From: Lepiota brunneoincarnata
Lineage: Eukaryota > Basidiomycota > Agaricomycetes > Agaricales > Agaricaceae
Direction of reading: 5' to 3'
Length of the DNA: 64,000 nt
Assembly (NCBI GenBank): GCA_023014365.1
Contig: JAEBUN010000042.1
Coordinates: 1-64,000 of the forward strand
In this document: piece by piece, positions 45,624 to 56,992 of the stretch
How positions within the stretch are numbered: the first letter of the stretch is position 1
Layout of the letters: every line of letters starts with the position of its first letter
Made by a program: the position numbers and the translations under genes
The notes under the pieces: generated by a model
What the model saw: only the letters and a program-made list of their open reading frames with translations
Database searches by the model: none
What the model was told of the DNA's origin: nothing

Positions 45624-45640
45624 TGGAGCCCACCGCGAGG
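45624..45640 (+). other. Candidate primer-binding site of element C
   Basis: TGGAGCCCACCGCGAGG starts two bases after the LTR. TGG is the complement of a tRNA CCA end, and the rest would pair with a tRNA acceptor/T-arm. I did not assign the tRNA. Confidence 0.6.
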
Positions 45641-45751
45641 GGGGTTTTCAGTTGAATTTCACGAGACAAACACCAAAAGACTTGGACACTGGCCCGCCTT
45701 TCACCTGCGAAGCAGAAAAAGGTTCAAGCAAAGACTGTAAAGTCACCCAAA

Positions 45752-47668
45752 ATGTCCTTCGAGAACAGTCTCAGGAAGGTCGACCCCCCAAAACAGAGAA
45801 CTACTTGGAATTCCAATCGTCCAGAAGGTTCTGAAGGCCTCATCGCCGCTAGTACCTCTCGAAAGCAAAAAGATCCTGTTAACTCTTTAGCTGCGAACAC
45901 AGTGAGTGGTTCAGCAGTTGCAGTATCGAGAGAAGTCGCACCGCCGACCTCTACTGCTCCCAGAATTACTATAAGGCTTCCAGCCTCAGCTCACAACATA
46001 GCACATATTCTGCACACCAAAAGCCAGGACGGTCAGACTGTTCCTACGCTAAGCTTAGCATTTACAAACCAAAACTTGTTTCATACAAACCCTCCTGGTG
46101 CCTCTACGGTACCACAGATATCACAGTCAACTCCGACTGTACAGACAAACCAAACTATGCCATCTACAACGACTACAGCTAGTAAAATGGGACACGAGCA
46201 TATGCCAATTCCCTTTAGCAATAATGCTCCCAGATGGGATGCATCAAAACCACAGACATTGAGAAATTATCTCTGGACACTTGAACGGCTCTTCACAATA
46301 ACAAAGACGACGGACAATGCAGAAAGGATAAATTGGGCAGTGTCATATGTGGACCAGGATATCCGTGAAGAGTGGATGAGTTTTGCGGAGTTCCCAGCAG
46401 GAAGCTGGACAGGCTTCATAGAGAGATTGAAGAAAGAGTATCCCAAGACTGTGGCAGCCGAGCAGGGCTCAGTGTGACAATTGAGGGAACTCTGCGCATA
46501 GAGTAGAGGCATTGCAATGAATGAGGAGCATAAAGTCTTGGACTTTAAAAGGTGATTCATTCTCGAAGCAGAGAAGTGTCCGAAGTCGCCGGCGGTAGTC
46601 TTGAACCGAGAACTAGTCAAGTTATTTATGAGCGCACTGGACTCGGTGTTCCAGGATGTACTCAATGTGAGATTAGTGATCACTGGGGCGCGTAGAACCG
46701 CAAGCGATGGATTGGCACTGACTGCGAAGGATTTACGCGAAGAGGACCCCTATGATTGGAGGATTGTTGTGGATAAAGCCATTGAAATTTCGATTGGCAA
46801 AACACTTATGCGATCCCTTCATCAGGATTTGAGGCCGGTAAACTCGGCATCGATGAGCCATCCATCCGCAACGTCCAGAACAGGGACTTATGACCCGGTA
46901 GTAAAGTGAGAGCTGCAAAGCTTAAAGCAGAAATTTCAGGATGAAGTCTCACAGATGGCAGGTGGCCTCGCTGAGCTTAAGGACCTCATGAATATCCAGG
47001 GGCATACCCTAAAATCATACTTAGAGAGCTTGGCGAAAGACAGACATAATCATGCTGGTTATAATCACGCTCAGAGGAATACCGGAAGTGGGTCGGCAGG
47101 GTCGCTTTCCGACCACAAGTGTTTCTACTGCTGGTTATTAGGGCATAGTTGGTTATTCTGCCTGGACATGGAGGCGGATAAACAAGCTGGCCGGATTAGA
47201 GTTGAAGGGAACAAAATATATATGGGAGATGGCTCAAGTATCCCTCAAGGAGAAGGGCCTATTAAAGAGAAAGTGGCAAAGTACTATGCAACAAAGGGAC
47301 AACTCTTCGTTCAGATACCAGAACTGCTGGAGGTTGAGCCTGAGTTACCGCAAGTGCCAACGTCAGCAGTGTTTGCACAGAGAGCGTTCCTGAGGTCAGA
47401 AAACCAAAGGTCACCAGTGGAAGAAGAAGTCCGCCGTCTGAAGCAGCGCATGGAAATGTTGGAGACAGCTGCCATCCATGCCAGGAGTGCCCCAAAGGTT
47501 AAGCTTATGACCAGGAAGGAGGATAACGTCGAAATACAGTCTTTGGCCGAGCAATTGGCCCAGATACAGGCTAAGCTTAGCAGTTTGATGGATGGTACAC
47601 CCTCGGCAAGCCAGTATTTGGACACCAGAAGTGGCACAAAGACTAGGAACTTGGAGTCGGGTTTCTAA
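45752..47668 (+). pseudogene. gag: Element C gag
   Basis: Begins at ATG 45752. S/T/P-rich start, capsid-like core (WDASKPQTLRNYLWTLERLF, REEWMSFAEFPAGSW), basic/coiled part, and a CCHC knuckle CFYCWLLGHSWLFC at 47120-47161. A heptad-like region (RRLKQRMEMLETAAI) and IQAKLSSLM follow. In-frame stops at 46475 (TGA), 46499 (TAG), 46553 (TGA) and 46907 (TGA) interrupt one continuous frame, each explained by C-to-T. It ends in TAA at 47666, directly after a slippery heptamer. Confidence 0.85.
47659..47668 (+). promoter_or_regulatory. -1 frameshift heptamer G-GGT-TTC at gag/pol of C
   Basis: In the gag frame the codons are GGT-TTC-TAA preceded by G. G-GGT-TTC fits X-XXY-YYZ exactly, and the -1 frame (after the slip) is the one that encodes protease and is open across this point. 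The gag stop follows at once. A downstream stem was not modelled. TAA could alternatively be a decayed CAA, in which case the shift site is still in place. Confidence 0.6.
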
Positions 47669-50600
47669 AGGGTTCGAGGAAGGAGCTGGCTCTGAAGAAG
47701 AAGGTCGCCTTCGCCAGAGGACAGACTCCTGAGGACGCGTCGGATTCTGAGCGATCAGAAGAATCAGAAAATGAGGAAATAGGGCAGACAACGGAGAAAC
47801 CAATGCATGCCACAGCAGGAGAATTACCATATAAGAATGTGAAACCACTGTGCCCGGTCGTTGAGGTACCACCGCTGCCTGTCAGAAGGATGGAATCATC
47901 CAAGAAGGAGCCTGTGTATAAGCACCAGGCCCCTATAGAGAGGAATGTCGATGTTGAGGAAGTACTCAGCAGGGTATTGAAGTGAGAAGCCTCAGTATTG
48001 CATGGAGAACTCTTGGCATTGTCACCTTTATACAGGAACGCTTATAGAGAGCAAATTATGAGAAAATGGGTACCCATGAGTCAAAGCTTAATAGCAGGAG
48101 TAGGGCCTGGGGACGATGATACAGAAGATATAGAGATTAATAGTGGGCCAGTACAAGTCATGATAACAGAGCTAGCAGACGGTCCTCGGAAGTATGATAC
48201 GGTGCTCCGGGAAGGCTTGGCAACCCAAGCCTGGGTAGCTCAGGATCCAATCATGCAGTACTTGGAGTCACTGCCCCGAAGAGACAGGGGACGGCAAGTG
48301 TTTATTGCGAAAGAATGCGAGCCGTTGAGAGTAGTGCCAACTCTGATAAATGGGATTTGGCAGGAAGAGGCCTTGCTAGATAGCGGGTCACAGATCATCT
48401 CCATGAGTCAGGAAGCGGCGATTGCATGTCAAGTTTCTTGGGACCCAGATACTATGATAAATTTGCAGAGTGCAAATGGGCAGGTTGAAAAGACTTGTGG
48501 ATTGGCAAAGAATGTAGGCTTTACCTGCGGGGGAGTCACAATCTATTTGCAAGTTCACATCGTTTGCAGCCCCGTGTATCGAGTACTCCTGGGATGACCC
48601 TTTGATGTAATGACGGCTAGCGAAGTCAGGAATAGCGCCAGTGGCGAGCAAACCTTGGTTATTATGGACCCAAATACCAGAGAAAGGGCTGTGTTACCAA
48701 CTTATGCTTGAGGAGAGTGTAATCCTCCTAAGCTTAGGGAAAACAGTCAAAATTTTCAAGAAACCTCAATGAGTTGACTGAGGAACAAGGAGAGGTGGCT
48801 TGTATAATAGACTATGATGATGAGAAGGGCCCTGTCGTCGCACAAACACTAAGCTTAGTGAAAGGAAGCTTCTCAGAGGCTGAGCTACAGCTAATGTTCA
48901 TTGACCAAGTCATACGCGATGAGGACTGTCCACAAGAAGATAAAGCGACGGCGTTATTGTGCCTAGGATGCATAGCCAACACACAGGGCACAGAGGACCA
49001 GGGAATAACTGTCTTCGAAACAGAAGAAGATGACGAAGATACGGTACAATGCCTGGCTGGGAAGAAATATAAACCAGTAGTCTTAAAAGTGAGGCCAGTG
49101 TTGGGTGATCTACCGGAGAGATTCAGGATAAAACGAGAAATAAAAGGGGACCCACTGGCAGAAATGCCTGAGCTTAGTGTGCATCCTCCAGAGTTTGTCC
49201 CGACAGGCAGATATACGGAGGAGCGTAAGCTTAAGCTGGACGAAGCCCATGCAGGGGATTTCTTGTGGCCAGAGGAAAGAAAGCTGATGCACCACATCAT
49301 GATGCTTCAAGAAAAGGCATTCGCCTGGACAGATGAGGAAAAGGGATGTTTTAGGGAAGATTTCTTCCCACTGATCGAGATACCAACAGTAGAACATACT
49401 CCGTGGGTTGAGAAGCCCATTCCAATTCCACCAGCAATCTATGATGAAGTTTGTGCCATTATAAAGAGAAAGATTAGTGCTGGTGTATACGAGCCGTCGA
49501 ACTCATCCTATAGATCCAGATGGTTCTGTGTGGTGAAGAAAGATGGGAAAAGTTTGAGACTGGTACACAGCTTGGAACCGCTGAACAAAGTGACGATAGT
49601 GCATTCAGGACTGCCGCCAGCAATGGAAGATTTGGCAATGCACTTCGCAGGCAGAGCTTGCGGAGGCATTCTGGATCTATATGTTGGCTATGATGAACGA
49701 CTGTTAGCTGAGTCATCTCGGGACTTAACAATGTTCCAGACGCCTTTTGGAGTGCTACGCTTAGTGACGTTACCCATGGGATGGACCAATTCAGTGCCTA
49801 TATTTCATGAGGATGTAACAGCAATCCTAACCAGTGAGATACCAGAATACACGATGCCGTACATAGATGATGTACCTATCAGAGGACCCAAAACTAGATA
49901 TGAGTTGTCAGATGGCACAGAAGAGACGCTGAAAGAAAACCCAGGGATCCGACAATTTGTATGGGAACACATGCAGATGGTCAATAGGATTCTACAGAGG
50001 ATGAAATATGTAGGAGGAACCTTCTCTGGGCCCAAGATGACTATCTGCGCTGATGAAATCACCATAGTGGGTTTTGAATGCTCTTATAAAGGATGGTTGC
50101 CTGCCACAGACACCATTGGGAAGATATTAAGATGGGGGGATTGCGAGAATGTCTCCGAGCTAAGAGGTTTTCTAGGAACAGCTATGCGCTGCAGGAATCA
50201 TATCCCGAAGTTCATAGCCATTGCTGCACCTCTATACAAAAAGCTTAAGAAAGGGCAAGAGTTTGAATGGGGAGAAAATGAACGGAAAGCGCAGCAGGAG
50301 CTGAAAGATGCAATTCAACGCTGTTTCCCGACCAGGAACCCTGAATTCCCAAGTAAACAACCCATAGTAGTAGCCGTGGATACCTCATGGAGGGCGGTGG
50401 GATACTACATATATCAGCGAGATGGAGAAGATGCTAAGCTTATACATTATGCGAAGTTTGGGTCAATATTATTGGATGAGAGACAGCAGAGGTATTCTCA
50501 GCCCAAGCAAGAGCTATGCAGCTTAAGAATGGTGCTGGAACAGGAGAAATATTTATTGTGGGGATCGAGAAATCTAGTAGTGGAAACAGACGTGAAGTTT

Positions 50601-52523
50601 CTCTTTGGGATGTTAAACAACCCAGGAAAACTCCCAAACACTACTGTAAACCGTTGGGTGGACTTCATTAGATCGTTCCACTTCACACTAGTACACAAAG
50701 AAGGAAAGACATTTGGGCCGGATGGACTGTCCAGATGACATTACTATCCCGGTGATGAGACAGCCCGTCGTTTCGACGACGGATCTGAGGACGAGGGAGA
50801 GGAGTTCGAGTTGATCAAAGAAGATCCGGGGGCTGCAGATCCGTTACCCTTGGAAGCCTTCTGTGATGAGATTGACAGTTGCTCTGGCTTCTACCAGGGT
50901 CTGGCGCATGATGTGTATGATTTTGAGTATGAGCTGGATCAAGCTCGGGAAGAGTACTTGGATGAACAACAGGCTAAGCTTAGGGTTATAGAAGACCCAG
51001 CCTGTCCAGAAAACCATTGACAAGTACTAAGCTTAATGACAGATGTCAGGCTAGTGCCAGATTTCGAAGAGGAAAAGTTGACCAAGATAGAGGAAGCATA
51101 TGATGAGTCATGCAGGACAGATACAGCGCGAATACAGGACAAAAGAATACCCAAAGTCAGGGAATACCTGAAAACAGGAGGCAGTAGCGCAGCTGAAGGC
51201 TTGGATGAGCTGGATCTGCATAAGCTTAAGCATATGGTGGAGCATTTCTTCTTGGACAAAGAGGGGAGACTGTATAGGATGAGCCCTAGTGGTCAGCATC
51301 AGCTAGTAGTGGATAAGGAGCAATGTATGTATATGTTGCGAGCCAGCCACGACTTCCTAGGACACAGGGGAATATACGCAACCACTAAGCTTATAACGCA
51401 GAGGTTCTGGTGGCTGGAAGTTGAAGGAGACGTAGCTTGGTATGTGCAATCATGCCATCTATGCCAGCAATGGCAAAAGGCAATCATCGAGACGCCGCCA
51501 ATAGTAACGCCCACGCCGTCAATATTCCAAGTGCTACATGTGGACACACTATATATGACGCCAAGTTCTAATGGGTGTAGTTATATTGTGCATGGAAGGT
51601 GTGGACTGTCATCCTGGATGGAGGCAAAAGCGTTGAGAAAAGAGAACGCCAGTTCGATCACGCAGTGGTTATTTGAAGATATCATTTGCCGATGGGGCTG
51701 TATAGTGAAGATTGTCACGGACAACGGTTCTCCATTTAAGAAAGCTGTTCAATGGCTGGAAGAAAAATATGGGATAAAAGGAGTAACAATATCTCCTTAC
51801 AATTCCAAAGCAAATGGGATTATTGAAAGAGCCCACTGGGATGTGCGGCAAATGTTGTACAAAGCTACAGATGGAGATGTCAAAAAGTGGTATTGGCACC
51901 TACCACACGTTATGTGGGCAGATCAGATAACCATTAGAAAAGGAATGGGGTGTTCCCCGTACTTTCTGGTAACTGGAGCACACCCAACGCTACCTCTGGA
52001 TGTCAAAGAGGCCACTTGGCTAGTGCAACTACCAAATAAGTACTTAACCACGGCCAAGTTGATAGGATACCAAGCTCAGGCTTTGGCAAAACATGTTCGG
52101 CATGTTGAGGAGGTGCGTCAGTGTGTTTCAGACACTAAGCTTAGCAAGGCTTGGGAGATGGAACAACAAGCAGTGCATAAGATAAAAGATTATCGCTTCG
52201 GCCCGGGAGATTTAGTATTAGTGAGAAACACAGCTATAGAGAGCTTAGCAGACAGGAAGATGAAACCCAGGTATCTAGGACCCATGGTGGTCATATCTAG
52301 ATCAAAGGGAGGATCATATATCCTGGCAGAGTTAGATGGCTCTGTATGGCAGAATAAAGTGGCGGCATTCAGAGTAATTCCCTACTTAGCCAGAAAACAT
52401 ATGCCATTGCCGCTGGAGTTACAAGAGTTGTTAGATCTGTTGCCAGAGGGACTGAAGAACCTGGAGGAGACTACTGAGGATGAGCCTAGTGACAGATGGG
52501 AGCCAGAAGAGTTGGAGGGATAG
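47669..52523 (+). pseudogene. pol: Element C pol (protease, RT, RNase H, integrase)
   Basis: Protease EEALLDSGSQIISMS near 48370. RT with LDLYVGYDERLLAESSRD, FQTPFGVLRLVTLPMGWTNS and active site YIDDVPIRG (about 49859). RNase H VAVDTSWRAVGYYIY (50372), PKQELCSLRM and VVETDVKFLF. Integrase HHCC (HDFLGHRG ... CHLCQQW, 51344-51465), then D (LHVDTLYM), D (IVTDNGSPF, about 51712) and E ([11 protein letters not shown]). No chromodomain; the C-terminus is acidic. TGA at 47983, 48595, about 48709, 50736 and 51018 each replace a likely CGA. A one-base frame change near 48760 separates protease and RT. Several TAAGCTTA motifs lie inside conserved coding sequence and are read as K-L or L-S. Confidence 0.88.
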
Positions 52524-52603
52524 GAAAAACCTGATATTGTGGACAGAACTATCTACTTATCGAAGGAAAACTATCCTGGGGACTGTAAAAGCATTAAGCT
52601 TAA

Positions 52604-53962
52604 GCAGGGGAGGACTTGTCCAAGTCAGAAAGGTTGCGCAAAAGGCTTTTGAGATGGATGCGCTCTTGAATGAGGAATTGGAACCTCTTTAAGTTGGCTT
52701 CGAGCGAGGGAATAGCATCGATGAAGTCCCGGCTGAGCGAATTGAGGTCACATTTGACTGACCGAGCGTCATCACCACAAGATTCGGATTTGTACTCATC
52801 ACAAGAGTGAGACAGGAGGTTTTGGAGTTCCTGGAGCAAACGAGCTGCCTGGGAGAAGTGTCAGGACCATTAAGCTTAGTGAAGAGAAGTGAGAAATTGC
52901 CCACCAGATAAGCCCGCAAAGGTGCACTCATCGGAAGTAAACTCGGTACGGGCACGCTTGGCAGTATTGGCGTTGGCTTTGGCTAGAACCTGTTCAGCCC
53001 AGGCATAACAGCAGTGTTTAGTGTTCATATTGGGAACTCGACAATAAGGAAGAAGACAGACGGTGCCTTTAGACAAGGAGGACTTTTTGACGGCCTCCTA
53101 GCAAAGGATGAAGTCAGAATCAGTGGTTAGGGGGAGTAGAGCTGGTGCACCACGTCGGAGGTAGACAAACGACGCTTGTGATAAGGCGAGACTACACGAA
53201 CCTCTGACTACACGAACCTCTTCGACGATAGCTTGAGAGACCTCCTCATCGACCATCATGTCCTGGAGGCAAGCGATTATCTCAGCCAATGTAATAGGTT
53301 GAGAAGCAGCTATATTACTGTGTCAGCACCAGTTGCTCGGGAGTTGGAAGCACTGGTCATACTCTCAGCAAGCTCGGTATCGGTGTCTACCACAACAGCA
53401 GCAGAGACAGGGGCCTTGCGACCTTTGCAAGGCTAAGCTTATACATGAGGAGACGATTGGAGCCAAAAGAACGCTAAGCTTATGCGTTTGGGGACAGCAG
53501 AGCCTTCGGCAATGTTGGAGGAAGTAGAGCCAGTCGTGGACGATGGGTTCTGAGCCTCTTCAGTCCTGGATTTGTGAGATTCTTCAGAATGAACACAATT
53601 AATGTGGCTACAGCATTCAGAGAGCGCCTTATAGATTGCGGGCATCTCATAAGACAAATGGTAGTTGTTTTGGTAAATTTCGTAGAGCATGCGGATACGG
53701 AAGACATAGTCCTGGTTGACATGAAGCTTGATAGCCTCATTATCCTCCAATAATGCTTCAATATAAGCAGACTAGAAATGATTTAGAAACGGTGAGAGAA
53801 GCATGGAAAGAGTAGACATACCCCAGGGGCGTCGAACGCAAGGAGAGCCTTCTCGATGAGGGGACGAGTGACTTGGCGGTTTTGCAGGTGCTGAAGATGA
53901 CCTTTGGCGTTGCTGATGAGATCGTCGAGCTTGACCTGGAGATGGGGGATAGAAGAAGCCAT
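52604..53962 (-). pseudogene. Antisense gene 1 of element C (spliced, function unknown)
   Basis: Starts at ATG 53962, 45 bp after a minus-strand TATAAAAG. Exon 1 53962-53822 (47 codons), intron 53821-53772 (GTATGT..TAG, 50 bp), exon 2 from 53771 (SAYIEALLEDNEAIKLHVNQ). Helical sequence, a Cys/His cluster (CCSHINC), S/T-rich part, further open pieces (ITLAEIIACLQDMMVDEEVS; KGTVCLLPYCRVPNMNTKHCC) and a helical end (LKRFQFLIQERIHLKSLL) stopping near 52604. A 16-bp tandem duplication near 53190-53222 and TAG/TAA codons suggest damage, or further introns that I could not resolve. Two TAAGCTTA motifs lie in it at 53434 and 53475. No known domain recognised. Confidence 0.55.
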
Positions 53963-54006
53963 TTTCTTGCAAAGGGTGTCTGCTAGAATGAGATGTCACT
54001 CCCTTG

Positions 54007-54014
54007 CTTTTATA
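54007..54014 (-). promoter_or_regulatory. TATA box for antisense gene 1 of C
   Basis: TATAAAAG on the minus strand, about 45 bp upstream of the ATG at 53962. Confidence 0.5.
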
Positions 54015-54236
54015 AGAAAAGGCCGTAGGCAGTGATGACGAATCATAACGAGTGGATGAAGAGCACCCTCCACCCTAAGCTTATGACCTGAGGGGCCTAG
54101 GAAACCTGTAATCTTGAGTAGCCAGCCTTTGACAGACTTGCTGAACCACAGTTGCCTTATTAGGTAACATATTGCCAGGGTCTCGCGGTTATCAGTGTGC
54201 ACAGGGATTCTGATGGAATGGTGAGGGCACTGATTT

Positions 54237-54257
54237 CAATTTGGCTAGGGGGAGATG
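54237..54257 (+). repeat. Internal copy of the element C polypurine region
   Basis: CAATTTGGCTAGGGGGAGA followed by TG, matching 56974-56994 (just before the 3' LTR) at 20 of 21 positions. The two copies bracket antisense gene 2 exactly. Confidence 0.8.
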
Positions 54258-54647
54258 GGTCCCAAGGGGCACTTCAGTTTGACAGTTTGATGCGAGCTTT
54301 TTCATGAAGAGCTTTTTCGAACATCGTGGACAGGCTGGTTCGGGCTTGTAAGTAAACCAGAGTGGATGAGCCGGGTCACTATGCGTTGCGGGTCACGGCG
54401 CACTGAGATGTCAATAAACATCACTGATAGATCAGAGAGGCATATAATGAGTATATAAGTGACTGGCAACCTAAACTAGCTTAGGAGTCTCCCAGGAGGT
54501 CTTTAGCTTAGCTTTAGGAGATGACAAGAAAGTCAGAAACGGTTTAGCTTAACTCAGTAGGAGACAAGGAACAACAAGATGACTATTGGGATGTATATAC
54601 ATGACAAGATTATATACTACATCCAAGAAGTAAACTAGGCGCAGAGA

Positions 54648-56665
54648 TCACTCAAGGTCTTCTAGAACAGACTCCGGATCCTGAGTCATCAGGAAAGCGA
54701 GGAAGAGAAGCGATTTGAGCTCCTCAAATTCCTCATATGTTGGGACCCCCAGAAAGTTGTTGGCAAACTCAAAGAATGCCCGGACGTCTTCAAGGGAGTC
54801 GGCCATACCCATCTCTACAAAAGCCACGTCATTACCATCCAAGGCAGTCCTGGTAGCTTGCATCTCCTGGACGAATTGGTAAACTACACAGCGGTGGTGA
54901 AACGCCGAAGCCTCATAAGCGACGTGGTTCACCTCCAGGCTGACCAAGCTAGAGGACACAACACGTGCAAATGCGGCCAGATCTAGAAAAATAAAGAGAA
55001 TAAGAAAAGGGAAAAATAGTGAACAGAGAAACTTACGGTATTCACTGGTCAGTGAGGATGTGACCAGGGCGTTTGCAACGCCGGCCGAAACCTGGGGATG
55101 GTCCACGAAGGTACAAGGGTAGTTGTACAAGTCGCAGCTGCAACACTTCTTACCCTTGCCCAGAGGCTTGCACTCCAACTTACGAGCAGCGCAAGAAGGA
55201 CACCGAGACCGAGGTGGCACGTACTGGAGCAGATGTCAAAGCCATCAGTAAGGAACCACGAGAAAACTTGGAGAACGTACCGAAAGCTGGCTAACTGCCA
55301 GCAGCCTAGGAAAGTCCTCACAAAAGAGTGGGACTGGATGCCGGTATCCATGGTCCTGGATAATTTTGGCCTCAGAGTGCCGAACGCAAGCTCAGGGAAC
55401 GTATTTCTTTGTCCACGTGTTGGAACTCTTCTTGGACAAAAGGACGCGTTGTTGACGCGACGGGCCAGCATGAGGGGACTCTTGAGGGATCTCCGGAACC
55501 ACCAGGCTAGGCAAACAAGAAAGGATGGGGGTCGGAGAAGCTAAGAACGCGTCTTGAAAAACAAAAGTCGGTTCTTGAGGGGCAGGCAAAGGCTCCAGAA
55601 GGAGCTCCAAATCTGGAGAAGGAGAAATCTCCATGGTGCTTGCGGGAAACTCAACTGGAGCGCCAGCTAAGTGAGGTGGTGATGGTGTTGGGCACCTAGG
55701 CGAAGCCAGCACATGTTGCCCATCCAGAGACGAGGACCAGCTAAAGATTTTAAAGAGGTCAGCTTGAGAGACCTCAGGGACTGAAGAACGCAATGGCAAG
55801 TTTGAATTTGCCAAGAATAGAGGCGTCGATGGTTTTGCCTTCTGTTTGCCTTTAAGGGCAGCTGGGATATGCGCTAAAGCGGAAGTTAGCAGAAAGGACA
55901 AATATACCTTGTAAAAGACTAAGCTTACGTGTTGAAACAGTCGAAGAGGCTACGGGAGAGGAGGGGCGGTTTGTTGAAGGGCCCAGCACCTCTGAACCTG
56001 ATGCAATACCCAGGGGAGGGAGCACCAGCGAGCCTTCACCGTCAAGGGAGCGCAGAGAGACGGCAAGAGGGGGCAGCGACATTAAACTTGACGAGGCCTC
56101 TGTGGACAATCCACCAGAGGGCCCGCCAATGGGGATACCTGACGAGGGTTCTGCGGAAAATCCGGCAGAGCGCTTGTCAGTTGGATTGCACAACGACGCG
56201 ATGGAAATCACGCGTCTTGGCACTGGAGCGGACAAGGGAGAGGCCAGCAGAGGAGTTGGTGCATGAGGCAGAGAGTACGGTGGAGGAGGGGTCCTTGCTA
56301 CACCCACCTGACGATTTCTGCGAGCTCCTCGAGCTCCTTGCCCTCCTCTAGCTCTCCTAGTACACGGTGCTGGTGGTTCCCATTGAGGTAGGAGGTTGCG
56401 ACACGCCGGAAGGTGAATAGTGAGACCTAAAAGTAGAGAAAACATAAGTAAAGACAACGAGAACAGGGGAAAACGCGACTTACATTGCGTGATCGATGAT
56501 GAAGGCGCGCCTTGGGAAGCCGTTGAGGCATTGCTCGGCCCAGGGTAGCCTGAAAACAGTGTTAAGAAAACAGAGAAAACTGTAACTCGAACTCTACTTA
56601 CTGGAAGAAGAGTCCAAGTCCTCCTCGTAGCGAGCATGTTTGCTGCTGCACGTGTTTCTGTCCAT
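54648..56665 (-). CDS. Antisense gene 2 of element C: spliced zinc-cluster (Zn2Cys6-like) protein
   Basis: Exons I can support: 56665-56602, 56549-56486, 56426-55929, 55873 to about 55400, 55223-55037 and 54982-54648, with GT-AG introns in phase (donors GTAAGT or GTAAGC; acceptors CAG/TAG). The segment 55400-55270 is not resolved: either another exon or damage. The long N-terminal half is S/P/R-rich and disordered. The zinc cluster is CPSCAARKLEC, eight residues, CCSCDLYNYPC (CX2CX6C-X8-CX2CX6C). The C-terminus is helical (YEEFEELKSLLFLAFLM) with an acidic end. Likely nuclear DNA-binding (inference). The intron 3 donor itself overlaps a GTAAGCTTAG motif, and no TAAGCTTA lies between 54083 and 55919, where the zinc-cluster exons are. 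Confidence 0.72.
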
Positions 56666-56982
56666 TGTTGATAGAAGTGGGTGTTGAAAAGTGAATATGT
56701 GAGCAGGATAGACAAGTAAGAAGTGAGAGGGAGAATGAAGGAGATGAAACGAGACCTTGGGACATTTAAAAGACCCAATAACAAGATAAAAATTTAAGCT
56801 ATAGCAACAAGAAGTTGATCTATACATTTAAACTTGGTGACATGACATCATTCTGAAATAAGCTTAGCAAAAGTGCGCTACCCTCAAAGCTGGTGAACAT
56901 TCTAGACCATAGAGTGTGTCAGAGAGACTCAGATACTGTGAATTTAAAGGAGATAATGACTGAGGACAGTCAGCAATTTGGT

Positions 56983-56992
56983 TAGGGGGAGA
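56983..56992 (+). other. Polypurine tract of element C
   Basis: TAGGGGGAGA immediately before the 3' LTR start TGATACAC. Confidence 0.75.
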
